Below are positions 44,785-54,663 of a stretch of DNA of 64,000 bases, piece by piece; positions within the stretch are counted from its first letter, which is position 1; each line of letters opens with the position of its first letter. Where the stretch lies: the NCBI RefSeq assembly GCF_947487515.1, contig NZ_CANKWO010000002.1, forward strand, positions 496,001 through 560,000. Reading direction: 5' to 3'. Below the pieces are notes generated by a model. It saw nothing but the letters and a program-made list of their open reading frames with translations, had not been told where the DNA came from and did no database searches. Origin of the DNA: an uncultured Litoreibacter sp. (GTDB taxonomy: Bacteria; Pseudomonadota; Alphaproteobacteria; Rhodobacterales; Rhodobacteraceae). Position numbers and translations under genes: made by a program.

Positions 44785-47028
44785 CTACGTCCGCTTGCGC
44801 TTCAACTTCTTCTTCAGCTTGGCCCCTTTGGCCTTATACTTGCCGGTCTTGCGCCCCTTGGGTGGCCCCTTGCGACCGCGTCCGCCCGTTTGTGGCAAGG
44901 GTTTCCCGTTCAGCTCCAGCAATTCCAGCACCAATCCGCCGGTCACCGGCGTCGCCTCGGCAAGCCGCGCAAGAACCCGCGCGCCAAGGCCAATGACCAC
45001 ACCGGATTTCTCTCCGCGCAGGGTTTGCGCATCGCGGTCATACTCGAAATATTCGCGGCCCAACGTGCCGATTGGAATCAATCCGTCAGCACCGGATTCA
45101 TCCAGCTTCACAAACATCCCGAACTTGGCGATCCCGCTGACGCGGCCCTCCATTTCGGTGCCAACCCGATCTGCCAGATAGGCCGCCAGATAGCGGTCGG
45201 TGGTATCGCGCTCCGCCACCATCGAGCGGCGCTCGGTGGTGGAAATATGCTCGCCCGTGGATTTCAGATCATCATCGACCAAACCATCGTCGCCAAACTG
45301 ATGCGCCGAAATCAGCGCGCGGTGCACGATCAAATCCGCATAGCGCCGAATGGGCGAGGTGAAATGCGCATAGTCGCGCAACGCCAGACCAAAATGGCCG
45401 AAATTCTGCGGGCCATAGTAGGCTTGTGTCATGGATCGCAACGCCGAGATGTTGATCAGCTCTGCCTGATCCGTCCCTGCTGCCTGTTCCAACAACCGGT
45501 TCAGGTGCCGCGTTTGCAAGACTTGCCCTTTGGCCAAAGTCAGCCCGCTGGCTTGCACAACTTCGCGCAGGTTATCCAACTTCTCGGGGGAAGGTTCCTC
45601 GTGCACGCGGTACAAAAGCGGCGTGTTGCGGGCCTTCAACTCCTCGGCAGCGCAGACATTCGCCAACACCATGAATTCTTCGATCAACTTGTGGGCATCC
45701 AGCCGATCACGAAACGCCACAGACGTCACTTTGCCCGCGTCATCCATCATGATCTTGCGTTCGGGCAGGTCCAGCTCCAGCGGTTGACGACGCTCACGGG
45801 CGGCTTTCAGCGCCTCATAGGCGTCGAACAGTGGTGCGATCACATCCTTCATCAAAGGGGCAACCTTGTCGTTCGGTTTGCCGTCTTGGCCTTCTTGAAC
45901 TTCTTCGTAGTTCAGCGCCGCAGGGGACCGCATCAATCCGCGTGTAAACCGGTGCGAAATCTTCGCGCCATCGGCATCCAGCACCATGCGCACGGCCATG
46001 CACGGGCGTTCGACCCCTTCGTGAAGCGAGCACAGGTCACCCGATAGCGCATCGGGCAACATCGGCACCACACGGTCAGGGAAATAGGTCGAGTTCCCGC
46101 GCTTGCGGGCTTCGACATCCAGCTTCGATCCAGGCTGCACATAATGCGCCACATCGGCAATCGCCACCCAAACCACATGCCCGCCTTTGTTGGCCGGATC
46201 ATCATCCGCATGGGCGTAGCAGGCGTCATCATGGTCGCGCGCATCGCTGGGATCAATCGTCACCAACGGCAAGTCGCGCAAGTCTTCGCGTTTGCCCAGC
46301 TCCACGGGCTTTGCAGCCTCGGCTTCGGCGACAACGTCGTCAGGAAACGCGTCAGGGATGCCGTGCTGATGAATGGCAATCAGCGACACTGCACGCGGGC
46401 CGTTTGGGTCCCCCAAACGCGCAATGATTCTGGCCGAGGGCAGCCCCATTCGCGACCGTGGCCCCGTCTGTTCCGCCTCGACCAATTCGCCGTCTTTCGC
46501 GCCGGATACGGCCCCCGCAGGCACCCGCCATTCCTTGCCTTCGCCCTTGTCGATAGGCGTCACTCGGCCGCCCTCGGCGCCACTTCGGAAAATGCCCAAA
46601 ATTCGGTCAGGGCTTCCCGCGATCCGGCGGATCAGGCGGGCTTCATAGGCGTAGTCCTCGCCGGTAACTTTGGTGAGTCGGCAGAGGACGCGCTCGCCCT
46701 CGGCCAAACCCACGTCACCCTTCTTGGCAATGAACAAAACGCGCGGCGGGGTGTCGCCCGCCTCAACCGGTTCCAAAAACAAATCCCCATCCGCGTCCGG
46801 CGCCAGAACACGGCACACGGATACCGGCGGCAAAGACCCATCCTCGCGGGAAGTCTTGCGACGCTTTTCCAGATGCCCTTCACCCTGCAGTTCCTTGAGC
46901 ATCCGCTTCAAGTCAATCCGCGCAGCGCCTTTGATCCCGAAGGCTTTGGCGATGTCACGCTTGTTGGTTTTGGTCGGGTTATCCTGAATGAATGTCAGAA
47001 TGTCGGCTTTGGTGGGAAGGTTTTTCAT
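44785..47028 (-). CDS. rnr: ribonuclease R
   Basis: 3'-5' exoribonuclease that degrades structured RNA. 747 residues: an N-terminal helix-turn-helix and cold-shock domains, the RNB catalytic block with TIDPSDARDHDDACYA near residue 270, an S1 domain (GRVSGIAKFGMFVKLDESGADG near residue 640), and a lysine-rich tail KGAKLKKKLKRKR. A good ribosome site (AGGCGGGGGG) precedes ATG. It is transcribed with or just after the TIGR04282 gene, 45 bases upstream. Confidence 0.96.
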   Translation of the reverse strand: MKNLPTKADILTFIQDNPTKTNKRDIAKAFGIKGAARIDLKRMLKELQGEGHLEKRRKTSREDGSLPPVSVCRVLAPDADGDLFLEPVEAGDTPPRVLFIAKKGDVGLAEGERVLCRLTKVTGEDYAYEARLIRRIAGSPDRILGIFRSGAEGGRVTPIDKGEGKEWRVPAGAVSGAKDGELVEAEQTGPRSRMGLPSARIIARLGDPNGPRAVSLIAIHQHGIPDAFPDDVVAEAEAAKPVELGKREDLRDLPLVTIDPSDARDHDDACYAHADDDPANKGGHVVWVAIADVAHYVQPGSKLDVEARKRGNSTYFPDRVVPMLPDALSGDLCSLHEGVERPCMAVRMVLDADGAKISHRFTRGLMRSPAALNYEEVQEGQDGKPNDKVAPLMKDVIAPLFDAYEALKAARERRQPLELDLPERKIMMDDAGKVTSVAFRDRLDAHKLIEEFMVLANVCAAEELKARNTPLLYRVHEEPSPEKLDNLREVVQASGLTLAKGQVLQTRHLNRLLEQAAGTDQAELINISALRSMTQAYYGPQNFGHFGLALRDYAHFTSPIRRYADLIVHRALISAHQFGDDGLVDDDLKSTGEHISTTERRSMVAERDTTDRYLAAYLADRVGTEMEGRVSGIAKFGMFVKLDESGADGLIPIGTLGREYFEYDRDAQTLRGEKSGVVIGLGARVLARLAEATPVTGGLVLELLELNGKPLPQTGGRGRKGPPKGRKTGKYKAKGAKLKKKLKRKRT

Positions 47029-47072
47029 GCCCCCCGCCTAGCACGCCCTGCGCGCGGCGTCATGGGTTCGTT

Positions 47073-47645
47073 TTAGCTGGGTAAATCCGCAACTGTATCC
47101 ACGTCACGCAGCTCGGCAATATATCCCACACGCGCATCCCCAAGGGAGGCGACGCTATCCGCCAAGGCATGTTCAGTTGACCAGCGCACATGTCGGAACA
47201 GGCCAGCGTGGCGACGCATCCGTTTCAAGCCAACCAACCAATAACCACCGTCCGGAGCAGGCCCAAACACCGCTTCACTGCGCCCCAATTCGGCAAAGGC
47301 CTCGGCAATACGCGGGCGGGTCACGTCAGGAATATCCGCGCCTATAATGCACACCGGTCCATCCGGCATGGCCTCAAAGGCGGCCCCCATCCGGTCCCCC
47401 AGATCGCCCTTCCCCTGCGCCCAGCGCGGTAGATCAACAGGCCATACCCGAGAGGTCAAACCTTCCGCATCCGGCGACACGGCCAGCACCAAATCCCAGC
47501 GCGGATCGCGCAGCCGCCGCAAAAGCGCGCGCGTTTGATGCCGGAACCACCACGCAGCCCCGACCAACCCCAGATCCCGCCCCAGCCGCGTTTTAACACG
47601 ACCTGGATGCGGCTCTTTCACCATGACAACCAGAGTTTTACGCAA
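47073..47645 (-). CDS. TIGR04282 family nucleotidyl/glycosyltransferase-like protein
   Basis: 190 residues of the DUF2064/TIGR04282 family, which has a GT-A glycosyltransferase-like fold. Visible motifs are [18 protein letters not shown], the metal-site-like [10 protein letters not shown] and [13 protein letters not shown]. The family has no established substrate. It starts at TTG, overlapping the end of dapE, with AGGA five bases before it; the alternative ATG eight residues later would remove the first strand. Function should be left open. Confidence 0.82.
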   Translation of the reverse strand: MRKTLVVMVKEPHPGRVKTRLGRDLGLVGAAWWFRHQTRALLRRLRDPRWDLVLAVSPDAEGLTSRVWPVDLPRWAQGKGDLGDRMGAAFEAMPDGPVCIIGADIPDVTRPRIAEAFAELGRSEAVFGPAPDGGYWLVGLKRMRRHAGLFRHVRWSTEHALADSVASLGDARVGYIAELRDVDTVADLPS

Positions 47646-48786
47646 AGTAGTCCTGTAGAATTCGTGTGTAGATGTTTTTCAACTGATGCACTTGCTCCAC
47701 CATCACGCGCTCGTCCACTTGATGCATGGTTTTGCCCACAAGGCCAAACTCCACCACGGGGCAGTGGTTCTTCACAAACCGCGCGTCCGAGGTCCCGCCC
47801 GAGGTCGACATCTCCGGCACAACGCCCGTCTCGGCCTCAACGCTGGCTGCAACCAAGGCCGACAATTCACCCGGTGGCGTCACGAAGCTTTCGCCCGACA
47901 CTTGGGTGACCATTTCAACCGTCGCCCCGCTCTCGGTGGCGATTTTGTCCGCTTCCCCGCGCAGCCACGCAATCAAGCTGTCCGAGGTGTGGTCGTCATT
48001 GAACCGGATGTTCACCGTCGCTTTGCATTCCGCTGGGATCACGTTGTTTGCGCCATTGCCCGTATCAATGGTGACCACCGCCAAGGTCGAGGCGTCGAAG
48101 TGGTCCGTGCCTTCGTCCAACACATGGCTGGCCAAGCGATCCACCAGCCGCGCCATCACCGGCACGGGGTTTAACGCGCGGTGTGGGTAGGCCGCGTGGC
48201 CTTGCACGCCCTTGACGGTGAAATAGGCGGTCATCGATCCGCGGCGGCCAATTTTCATCATCTCCCCCATCTCGTTGGGGCAGGTCGGCTCGCCCACAAG
48301 GCAGGCGGTCATCGCCTCGCCCTGCGCGTCCATCCAGTCCAAAAGCGCCACAGTGCCATCAATCGCCACACCTTCCTCGTCGCCCGTGATCGCCATGATC
48401 ACTGCGCCATCAGGCGGGGTGTTGGTCACAAAATCCACGGCGGCGGCGGCAAAGGCGGCCACGCCGGATTTCATATCCGTCGAGCCACGACCATAGAGGT
48501 AGCCATCCTTTATCTCGGCCCCGAAGGGGTCCACGCTCCATGCGGCCGCGTCGCCCACAGGCACCACATCCGTGTGGCCATTGAAGCCGAAACTGCGGCC
48601 ATGCCCCTTGTCGCCCCAACGGGCATATAGGTTGGAAACCTCGCCACGATCCACGCGGGTGCAGTCAAATCCGGCGGCCCCGAGCAGCTCTGCCAAAATC
48701 GTAAGCGCCCCTCCCTCTACAGGCGTAACAGAGGCGCAGCGCACCAGTTTTGCCGTCAGGTCAACAGGATCAATGGGTTTGGTCAT
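47638..48786 (-). CDS. dapE: succinyl-diaminopimelate desuccinylase
   Basis: Zinc aminoacylase of the M20 family in the succinylase branch of lysine and meso-diaminopimelate synthesis. 382 residues. The metal ligands are in [23 protein letters not shown] and [11 protein letters not shown], and a late SGGTSDARF segment is typical of DapE. I start at MTKPIDP, preceded by GGAGCGCACC; the track ORF is nine codons longer. It overlaps the TIGR04282 gene by eight bases. Its pathway partner dapD lies 4 kb away at the other side of the Hint island. Confidence 0.95.
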   Translation of the reverse strand: MTKPIDPVDLTAKLVRCASVTPVEGGALTILAELLGAAGFDCTRVDRGEVSNLYARWGDKGHGRSFGFNGHTDVVPVGDAAAWSVDPFGAEIKDGYLYGRGSTDMKSGVAAFAAAAVDFVTNTPPDGAVIMAITGDEEGVAIDGTVALLDWMDAQGEAMTACLVGEPTCPNEMGEMMKIGRRGSMTAYFTVKGVQGHAAYPHRALNPVPVMARLVDRLASHVLDEGTDHFDASTLAVVTIDTGNGANNVIPAECKATVNIRFNDDHTSDSLIAWLRGEADKIATESGATVEMVTQVSGESFVTPPGELSALVAASVEAETGVVPEMSTSGGTSDARFVKNHCPVVEFGLVGKTMHQVDERVMVEQVHQLKNIYTRILQDYFA

Positions 48787-49085
48787 GGTGCGCTCCAATA
48801 CTGTGTTGGTCACCTTCTACCCCGCCGCCTAGGTGAGGCGCAATCGCAACAGGCCATTTGAAAACGTGGCTAAATGCCGGTGAAAACAAGGCAAAACCCA
48901 AAAATACCTTCCCCCGAAGTTAGGTCCCACGTTAACAATTAGTTAACAATATTAAGCCCGAGGCAGGGTACGCGGTCCGCAAAAGGGCCGCTCGAGCGTT
49001 TTGATTACCGAGTTGCGACTATTTTGAGGGAACCGGCTTCCCTCCTGTGTATACGCTTGCCTGATCTTCGGGAACGGAGGCAGTA
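48787..49085. other. intergenic region between dapE and the Hint gene
   Basis: 299 bases without a gene. It must hold divergent promoters for dapE and the Hint-domain gene. The only distinct element is the TTAA-N7-TTAA box at 48932-48946, embedded in an AT-rich repeat (GTTAACAAT twice, 11 bases apart). A short inverted repeat GGGAACCGGCTTCCC lies near 49029-49043. Confidence 0.6.
48932..48947 (+). promoter_or_regulatory. CtrA-type box upstream of the Hint protein
   Basis: TTAACAATTAGTTAAC is a full match to the TTAA-N7-TTAAC consensus of CtrA, 139 bases before the start codon of the Hint-domain gene. It is nearer to that gene than the dapE promoter side would need. Control by CtrA is inference from the site alone. 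Confidence 0.5.
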
Positions 49086-50666
49086 ATGGTTGCAGCATCG
49101 GAACTTCCGATCGATGAAAGTGCGTCTGCGGTGCAGATGGCCAATGAGATTTTCGGCAACGGGGCAACCGTGGTCGGCGCATCCTATTCTGGATGGTCGC
49201 AATCGTCTGGCATCTACACCAACGGTGACAGCGTAGCTCCGGGGGCAACCCCAAGTGACTCTGGCGTCATTTTGTCCACGGGGCGCGCATCCCATTTTAC
49301 CAACTCAAACGGGCAATCGAACCAGAACACCAACGCTTCTACAAATACACCCGGTATAAACAATGACGCGCAGTTCAACGCTTTGGCGGGTGCTAGAACC
49401 TATGACGCCTCAATCCTAAGCGTTGACTTCATCCCTGATGGCGACACCTTGTCGTTGCAGTTCATCTATTCCTCCGAGGAATATCCCGAGTTCGTGAACT
49501 CCATCTACAATGACCTCGTGGGGGTCTGGGTCAATGGTGCACCTGTGTCCTTGGCGGTAGGGGATGGCGACTCTGACATCGGCAACGTCAATGCCACCAA
49601 CAACGTCAACCTGTACCAAGACAACACAACCGACGACTACAACACGGAAATGGACGGCTTTACGGTCACCTTGACCTTAACGCTAAACGTGAACCCGGGT
49701 GTGGTGAATTCCATTCGCATCGGGATCGCAGATGTGGCCGATAGCAACTACGATAGTAATTTGCTAATTGCCGGCGGCTCGATCCAAAGCGACGTCTTGG
49801 CCTATGACGATGCCTATGATGTGGTGCAAAACGGCACGCCAACGCTCGATGTCCTTGCCAATGACGTTGAGGGCAGCGGCGGCACGCTGACGATCACACA
49901 TATTAACGGGCAGTCGGTCACGGTCGGCAGCACCGTCACCTTGGCCACCGGCGCGCAGGTGACCCTGAACGCGGATGGCACATTCGGGTATCAAAACGAC
50001 CTCGACGTCGAAGAAATCAGTTTCACCTACACCGCCGAAAACGCCGCTGGTGTGTCCGATACGGCCTTTGTCACCGTCAACACGATCCCTTGCTTTGTGG
50101 CAGGCACCATGGTTCAGACGCCTTCTGGGCCAAGACAGGTGCAACTTTTGGAACCTGGCGATCTGGTCATGACCAAAGACGATGGCGCCCAGCCGGTTCG
50201 CTGGATCGGGTCACGCAAGGTCGAGGCAACCGGCACCTTGGCCCCGATCCGGATTGAGGCAGGCGCATTCGGGGATCACGACACCCTGTCCGTGTCACCA
50301 CAACACCGCGTGCTCATTTCCGACGAAATGGCCGAGATCCTCTTCGGGTCGGAAGAAGTGTTGGTTGCAGCCAAGGACTTGGTAAATGACCAAACCGTGC
50401 GCCGCGATACTTCGCAGCCCGAGGTCACCTATGTTCACATCCTCTTTGATAAACATCAGGTGGTGTTCTCGGAACGGCTGGCGACCGAAAGCTTCCTTCC
50501 CGGTCCGCAATCCCTGCAAAGCTTCGATCATGAGGTTATTCACGAAATCTGCACTATTTTCCCCGAGATTGATCCCATGACCGGATATGGATATGGCACA
50601 GCAGCACGCACGGAACTCAAGGGCTATGAGGCCCAACTTCTGATGTCCCAAGGCTATGCGGCTTAG
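49086..50666 (+). CDS. choice-of-anchor L / cadherin-like / Hint-domain protein
   Basis: 526 residues without a classical signal peptide. Residues 1-235 resemble the choice-of-anchor L domain (GNGATVVG, GVILSTGRA, FIYSSEEYPEF). Residues about 238-332 are a cadherin- or Ig-like repeat (DVLANDVEGSGGTLTI). Residues 335-526 are a Hint domain with Cys336 in IPCFVAGTMVQT, the GD-turn LLEPGDLVMT and His407 in VSPQHRVLI. Acidic, Asn/Gly-rich composition and absence of Sec signal suggest type I export, which is inference. GGAACGGAGGCAGTA is a strong ribosome site. A CtrA-type box lies upstream. Confidence 0.85.
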   Translation: MVAASELPIDESASAVQMANEIFGNGATVVGASYSGWSQSSGIYTNGDSVAPGATPSDSGVILSTGRASHFTNSNGQSNQNTNASTNTPGINNDAQFNALAGARTYDASILSVDFIPDGDTLSLQFIYSSEEYPEFVNSIYNDLVGVWVNGAPVSLAVGDGDSDIGNVNATNNVNLYQDNTTDDYNTEMDGFTVTLTLTLNVNPGVVNSIRIGIADVADSNYDSNLLIAGGSIQSDVLAYDDAYDVVQNGTPTLDVLANDVEGSGGTLTITHINGQSVTVGSTVTLATGAQVTLNADGTFGYQNDLDVEEISFTYTAENAAGVSDTAFVTVNTIPCFVAGTMVQTPSGPRQVQLLEPGDLVMTKDDGAQPVRWIGSRKVEATGTLAPIRIEAGAFGDHDTLSVSPQHRVLISDEMAEILFGSEEVLVAAKDLVNDQTVRRDTSQPEVTYVHILFDKHQVVFSERLATESFLPGPQSLQSFDHEVIHEICTIFPEIDPMTGYGYGTAARTELKGYEAQLLMSQGYAA

Positions 50667-50680
50667 AATTACCCCCAAAT

Positions 50681-50700
50681 ATGGCAACAATGCCATGGTT
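50681..50700 (+). terminator. weak hairpin after the Hint gene
   Basis: ATGGCA/TGCCAT with a four-base loop, 15 bases past the stop codon, followed by GGTTATTCC. The T-run is poor, so this may be a pause or nothing. Confidence 0.25.
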
Positions 50701-50801
50701 ATTCCTCGGAATGATCACGGACCTTCCATGCTTTCGGCGTGGAGTGCCCGTACTCCTAGAGCATCCAAAGACCAGTTTGGTTGTGTGTGGGGTAATAGGT
50801 A

Positions 50802-51449
50802 ATGAAACATATCAGCTTTGAAATAGGTGGGCAGACGGCTCTGTTGGGCCAAGACGAAATGTCCGAAACGATCGCGCTGCAGGCGAATGGCCGCGACGCA
50901 TATGACGCAGGTGTCAAAACCGCGTTCTCTAACATCAATGAAGTCCCTCAGGCGCCGGCGAATACCGGTATGATGGCAAGCACGCGTATCACAACTCCTG
51001 ACGGGGTGCGCCGCATTGACGAGCTTTCGATTGGGGACGTGGTCATGGACGCGCAGGGCCGTCAGGCGCAGGTCCGCCATGTTCTGAGCACGAATGCACC
51101 GCGCAATTCCTTCCTTATCCGCGCGCCTTACTTCGGGCTGACCCATGATGTGGTCTTCGCGCCAGATCAAAAAATCGTCGTCACTTCAGATATCGCCGAA
51201 TATCTGTTCGGTGAGGAAACTGTCATCGTTCCCGTGTGGGCTTTGAACGATGGTCGCAAAGTGGGTCACTATGAAACGCGCTCTTCCGACCGGATGTATC
51301 AATTGCAACTCGACACGCCTGAAGCTGTCGCAGTGGGGCGATGCGCCGTATCCGCACTCTACAAAGACGGGGCGACACAGGGCCGTGTTCTGAGCGTTGA
51401 AGAAGCGCGCTGCTTTGCCGGCGAATACCGCACCGGTTTCGCGAACTAG
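50802..51449 (+). CDS. degenerate Hint-domain protein
   Basis: 215 residues. From residue 56 the protein lines up with the Hint domain of the preceding gene: GMMASTRITTPDG against CFVAGTMVQTPSG, IDELSIGDVVM against the GD-turn, and APDQKIVVTSDIAEYLFG against SPQHRVLISDEMAEILFG. In this alignment the catalytic cysteine is Gly56 and the conserved histidine is Gln123, so autoprocessing should be lost. The first 55 residues have no recognised domain. No signal peptide is seen. It lies 135 bases after the larger Hint gene and ends in a CTAG shared with the convergent next gene. Confidence 0.8.
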   Translation: MKHISFEIGGQTALLGQDEMSETIALQANGRDAYDAGVKTAFSNINEVPQAPANTGMMASTRITTPDGVRRIDELSIGDVVMDAQGRQAQVRHVLSTNAPRNSFLIRAPYFGLTHDVVFAPDQKIVVTSDIAEYLFGEETVIVPVWALNDGRKVGHYETRSSDRMYQLQLDTPEAVAVGRCAVSALYKDGATQGRVLSVEEARCFAGEYRTGFAN

Positions 51450-51778
51450 TCGTCACCTTCATAAAATGCGGTGGTTTGCGCCACTACGACCGAATTCTCG
51501 TCCAACGCGCGTTGCATCAAGGCGCGTTCCTCATCTTCGATGTCATGACCTTCGGCAATGCGGTCATTGAGAGACCCGTAGCCCGTCACATCCAAAGGTG
51601 CCAATCCCGCTTGCTTCATCAGCGCAACTGTTTCACGCACCGCCTCTGCTTCATCCACACCACTCGCATAGCACATCAGCGCTGCACCCGATGCGTGCTC
51701 GGGGAGCCCGTCATCCTCTTTGCGGCCCACTTCAATGAGCAGCGTATACACTTGATGTTTCGACTTTTCCTTGACCAC
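51446..51778 (-). CDS. small protein of unknown function
   Basis: 110 residues, soluble, acidic toward the C-terminus, with no signal peptide or known motif. A GTG start is supported by AGAGG six bases upstream. The pattern of an alpha/beta fold with YTLLIEVGRKEDDG and a two-helix region (EAEAVRETVALMKQAG) is all that can be said. Its stop codon overlaps that of the convergent degenerate Hint gene (CTAG), and it is divergent from the channel-like gene with about 115 bases between starts. Confidence 0.65.
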   Translation of the reverse strand: MVKEKSKHQVYTLLIEVGRKEDDGLPEHASGAALMCYASGVDEAEAVRETVALMKQAGLAPLDVTGYGSLNDRIAEGHDIEDEERALMQRALDENSVVVAQTTAFYEGDD

Positions 51779-51894
51779 AACATGCCTCTTTTTCTGTGCG
51801 CCCTCGGTCTCTCAATCAAGGTAAGGAGTCAAGCCACTTGCAATCATACGTGATGCTGGTGCATCTAATTCGGTATCTTCAAGAAAGCTCGATA

Positions 51895-52941
51895 ATGCGC
51901 GCACTTCTAACCGTTCTGCTTGTTCTTCTGCCTTTCGCCACTTGGGCACAAGACCCTGTAAAAATCGCAACAGTAAGCCGAGCGCCGTTTTCCTTTGTGG
52001 ATAATGGCCAAGCAACCGGTTTTTCGATGGAGCTGTGGGACATGGTCGCCGCTGATCTCGGGATTGATTACGAGATTGTACGCACGGATAGCTTTTCCGG
52101 AATGCTCGACATGTTGACCAACGGGACAGCCGATGGTGCAATTTCCAACATTTCAGTCACCGCCGAGCGCGAAGTGCGCATGGATTTCACCCAGCCCATA
52201 TTCGACAGCGGCTTGCAGATCATGATCCACGACAGCAACAACAGCACCTCCCTATGGGCGGCACTTGTGACGCGCGACATTGGATTTGCGGTCCTCGCGG
52301 CGGCCGCCCTGCTTTTCGGTGGCGGCATGTTGATGTGGGTGTTTGAACGCGGTCGGTCCGAATACTTCAGCCGCCCCGCACGCGAGGTCATGTTCCCCGC
52401 CTTTTGGTGGGCATTGAACCTTGTGGTCAACGGCGGCTTCGAGGAACGCATGCCCAACTCACGCCCCGGACGCTTTTTCGCGGTGCTGCTTGTGGTGTGC
52501 TCTTTGTTCTTGGTGTCGGTGTTTGTGGCTAAAATCACCGCTGCGATGACTGTGAACGCGCTGCAAAACAGCATCGAAAACTTGTCTGACCTCGAAGGAA
52601 AGAAAGTTGGAACCATTGCGGGATCAACCGCCAGCACCTTTCTGTCGGACCGCGAAGTATTGCATTCCGGCTATGAAACTCTGGAAGGAATCTTGGCTGA
52701 CTTCGAAGACGGCGTTTTGGACGCGGTGGTTTTCGACAAACCCATTTTGGCCTATTACATTGCGCATGACGGGCGCGGAAAAGCCCATCTTATCGACCGC
52801 ACGTTCAAGCCGGAAAACTACGCGATGGCCCTGCCCACCGGCAGCCCCTTGCGCGAGCAAATCGACCAGAGCCTTCTGAAACTGCGCGAAAACGGTGCCT
52901 ATGACCGCCTTCGCGCAGAATGGTTCGGTTCAACTCGTTAG
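51895..52941 (+). CDS. ionotropic glutamate receptor-like membrane protein
   Basis: 348 residues from the start MRALLTV; the track ORF is 33 codons longer. A signal peptide ends at TWAQD. The first lobe of a periplasmic binding domain (20-115) is followed by a membrane segment (128-150), a pore-loop-like stretch (165-190), a second membrane segment (193-222) and then the second lobe (232-345). This is the GluR0 layout. The pore helix [11 protein letters not shown] is kept, but where potassium channels have TVGYGD this protein reads NGGFEE (179-184). It may be a channel of altered selectivity or a sensor. Its stop overlaps that of dapD. Confidence 0.82.
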   Translation: MRALLTVLLVLLPFATWAQDPVKIATVSRAPFSFVDNGQATGFSMELWDMVAADLGIDYEIVRTDSFSGMLDMLTNGTADGAISNISVTAEREVRMDFTQPIFDSGLQIMIHDSNNSTSLWAALVTRDIGFAVLAAAALLFGGGMLMWVFERGRSEYFSRPAREVMFPAFWWALNLVVNGGFEERMPNSRPGRFFAVLLVVCSLFLVSVFVAKITAAMTVNALQNSIENLSDLEGKKVGTIAGSTASTFLSDREVLHSGYETLEGILADFEDGVLDAVVFDKPILAYYIAHDGRGKAHLIDRTFKPENYAMALPTGSPLREQIDQSLLKLRENGAYDRLRAEWFGSTR

Positions 52942-53765
52942 TCGCGCAGCAACTCGTTGATACCTGTTTTGGAGCGTGTGCGCTCGTCGACGCGCTTCAC
53001 GATCACCGCGCAATACAGGTTCACGCCGTTCTTGGAAGGCATGGAGCCCGCAACAACCACCGAGTAAGGCGGCACTTCGCCGTACATCACTTCGCCGGTT
53101 TCGCGGTCAACGATCTTGGTCGACTGGCCAATAAATACGCCCATGCCCAAAACCGCGCCCTCGCGTACGATACAGCCCTCAACCACTTCTGAGCGCGCCC
53201 CGATAAAGCAGTTGTCTTCGATGATGGTTGGGCCCGCTTGCATCGGCTCCAAAACGCCACCAATGCCGACGCCGCCAGAAAGATGCACGTTTTTGCCGAT
53301 TTGGGCGCAAGACCCGACGGTGGCCCATGTGTCGACCATAGTGCCTTCATCCACATGCGCACCAAGGTTCACAAAGGACGGCATCAACACCACACCCGGC
53401 GCAATATAGGCAGACTTGCGCACGACACAGTTTGGCACGGCACGAAAGCCTGCGGCCTTCCATTCTGCATCGCCCCAACCTTTGAACTTGCTGTCGACCT
53501 TATCCCACCAGCCAGCGCCTTGTGGGCCGCCTTCGTGTTGCTCCATGTCTTTGATGCGGAATCCCAACAGAACGGCCTTCTTCGCCCATTGGTTCACATG
53601 CCACGAACCGTCGTCTTGCTTCTCGGCCACGCGCAGTTTGCCGCTGTCTAAGGCATTCAGCGTGTCTTCAATGGCATCACGTGTTTCCCCTGTTGTGGAA
53701 GGCGTAATTGTATCACGCGCCTCCCAGGCGGCCTCGATAGCAGTCTCTAGCTGAGCGTTAGACAT
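52938..53765 (-). CDS. dapD: 2,3,4,5-tetrahydropyridine-2,6-dicarboxylate N-succinyltransferase
   Basis: Succinylates tetrahydrodipicolinate in lysine and diaminopimelate synthesis, one step upstream of the substrate series that ends at DapE. 275 residues, as usual, with left-handed beta-helix hexapeptide repeats across about residues 100-235 ([37 protein letters not shown]). Start MSNAQLE has GAGGAAACCCAC before it; the track ORF is 38 codons longer. It is divergent from the LOG-family gene and convergent with the channel-like gene. Confidence 0.96.
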   Translation of the reverse strand: MSNAQLETAIEAAWEARDTITPSTTGETRDAIEDTLNALDSGKLRVAEKQDDGSWHVNQWAKKAVLLGFRIKDMEQHEGGPQGAGWWDKVDSKFKGWGDAEWKAAGFRAVPNCVVRKSAYIAPGVVLMPSFVNLGAHVDEGTMVDTWATVGSCAQIGKNVHLSGGVGIGGVLEPMQAGPTIIEDNCFIGARSEVVEGCIVREGAVLGMGVFIGQSTKIVDRETGEVMYGEVPPYSVVVAGSMPSKNGVNLYCAVIVKRVDERTRSKTGINELLRD

Positions 53766-53851
53766 GTGGGTTTCCTCAATCGTGTCTGGTTTCAATGGTT
53801 GATCGCCTATAAACCGAAATGACGCATACGCGCAATGAAGAGGCAGAGAAT

Positions 53852-54655
53852 ATGAAAGACGACAACCGCAAGCACCCAATGCGCCATTCCCGTCAGGATA
53901 TGGAAGAGGTCAAGCAAATCCCCGACACGCCGCAAACGCGGTCCCCTGCCTATGAGTTGGCCTTCACGGACAATGACTTCATGTGCCGCGACGAATTGCG
54001 TCCCGTGCGCTTGCAGTTGGAACTGCTGAAGCCACAGATGATGATGGATGAGGCCGGCATCGAATCAACCATCGTTTTGTTCGGTGGCGCGCGCATCCCA
54101 GAGCCCGCAAAAAAGGACACCGCCCGCACCCAGACGCTGTCGGACTTGTCCAAATACTACGAAGAAGCCCGCCGTTTTGCCCAGATTATGACCGAACGCT
54201 CTGACGGCAAGAACAACGTCATTTGCACCGGTGGCGGACCAGGCGTCATGGAGGCCGGAAACCGCGGCGCAATTGATGCTGGCGGACGCTCCATCGGGCT
54301 AAACATTGTGCTGCCTCACGAGCAGGCCCCGAACGAATATGTCTCGCCGGAGTTGTGTTTCAACTTCCACTATTTCGCCATCCGCAAGATGCACTTCTTG
54401 ATGCGCGCCAGCGCCGTCACGGTCTTCCCAGGCGGGTTCGGCACGTTGGATGAAACCTTCGAGGCGCTCACCTTGATCCAAACAGGCCGGATGAAACGCG
54501 TTCCATTCGTGCTGTTTGGAGAGAAATTCTGGCGGTCGATCATCAATTGGGAGGCCCTGTCAGACGCGGGCACAATTGCTGCCGAAGATTTGGATCTGTT
54601 CCACTTTGTCGAAACAGCCGAAGAAGCCATCGCGATCATCGACGCCCACCAATAG
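53852..54655 (+). CDS. LOG family protein (TIGR00730)
   Basis: 267 residues of the lysine-decarboxylase-like LOG family, which includes cytokinin-activating phosphoribohydrolases. The signature motifs are [21 protein letters not shown] near residue 130 and [13 protein letters not shown] near residue 193. An N-terminal extension of about 70 residues, including [13 protein letters not shown], is typical of the longer bacterial (type II-like) members. Bacterial members can also be nucleotide 5'-monophosphate nucleosidases, so the substrate is open. The ATG at 53852 has GAGG eight bases before it; the track starts 11 codons earlier. Confidence 0.88.
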   Translation: MKDDNRKHPMRHSRQDMEEVKQIPDTPQTRSPAYELAFTDNDFMCRDELRPVRLQLELLKPQMMMDEAGIESTIVLFGGARIPEPAKKDTARTQTLSDLSKYYEEARRFAQIMTERSDGKNNVICTGGGPGVMEAGNRGAIDAGGRSIGLNIVLPHEQAPNEYVSPELCFNFHYFAIRKMHFLMRASAVTVFPGGFGTLDETFEALTLIQTGRMKRVPFVLFGEKFWRSIINWEALSDAGTIAAEDLDLFHFVETAEEAIAIIDAHQ

Positions 54656-54663
54656 GTCAAATC

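Noticed and set aside
44890-46047. Plus-strand ORF of 385 codons opposite RNase R
   Set aside because: Antisense shadow of the RNase R gene, rich in His, Gln and Arg, without any recognisable domain.
48787-52941. Mobile element or prophage between dapE and dapD
   Set aside because: No transposase, integrase, terminal inverted repeats, target duplication or tRNA attachment site is visible.
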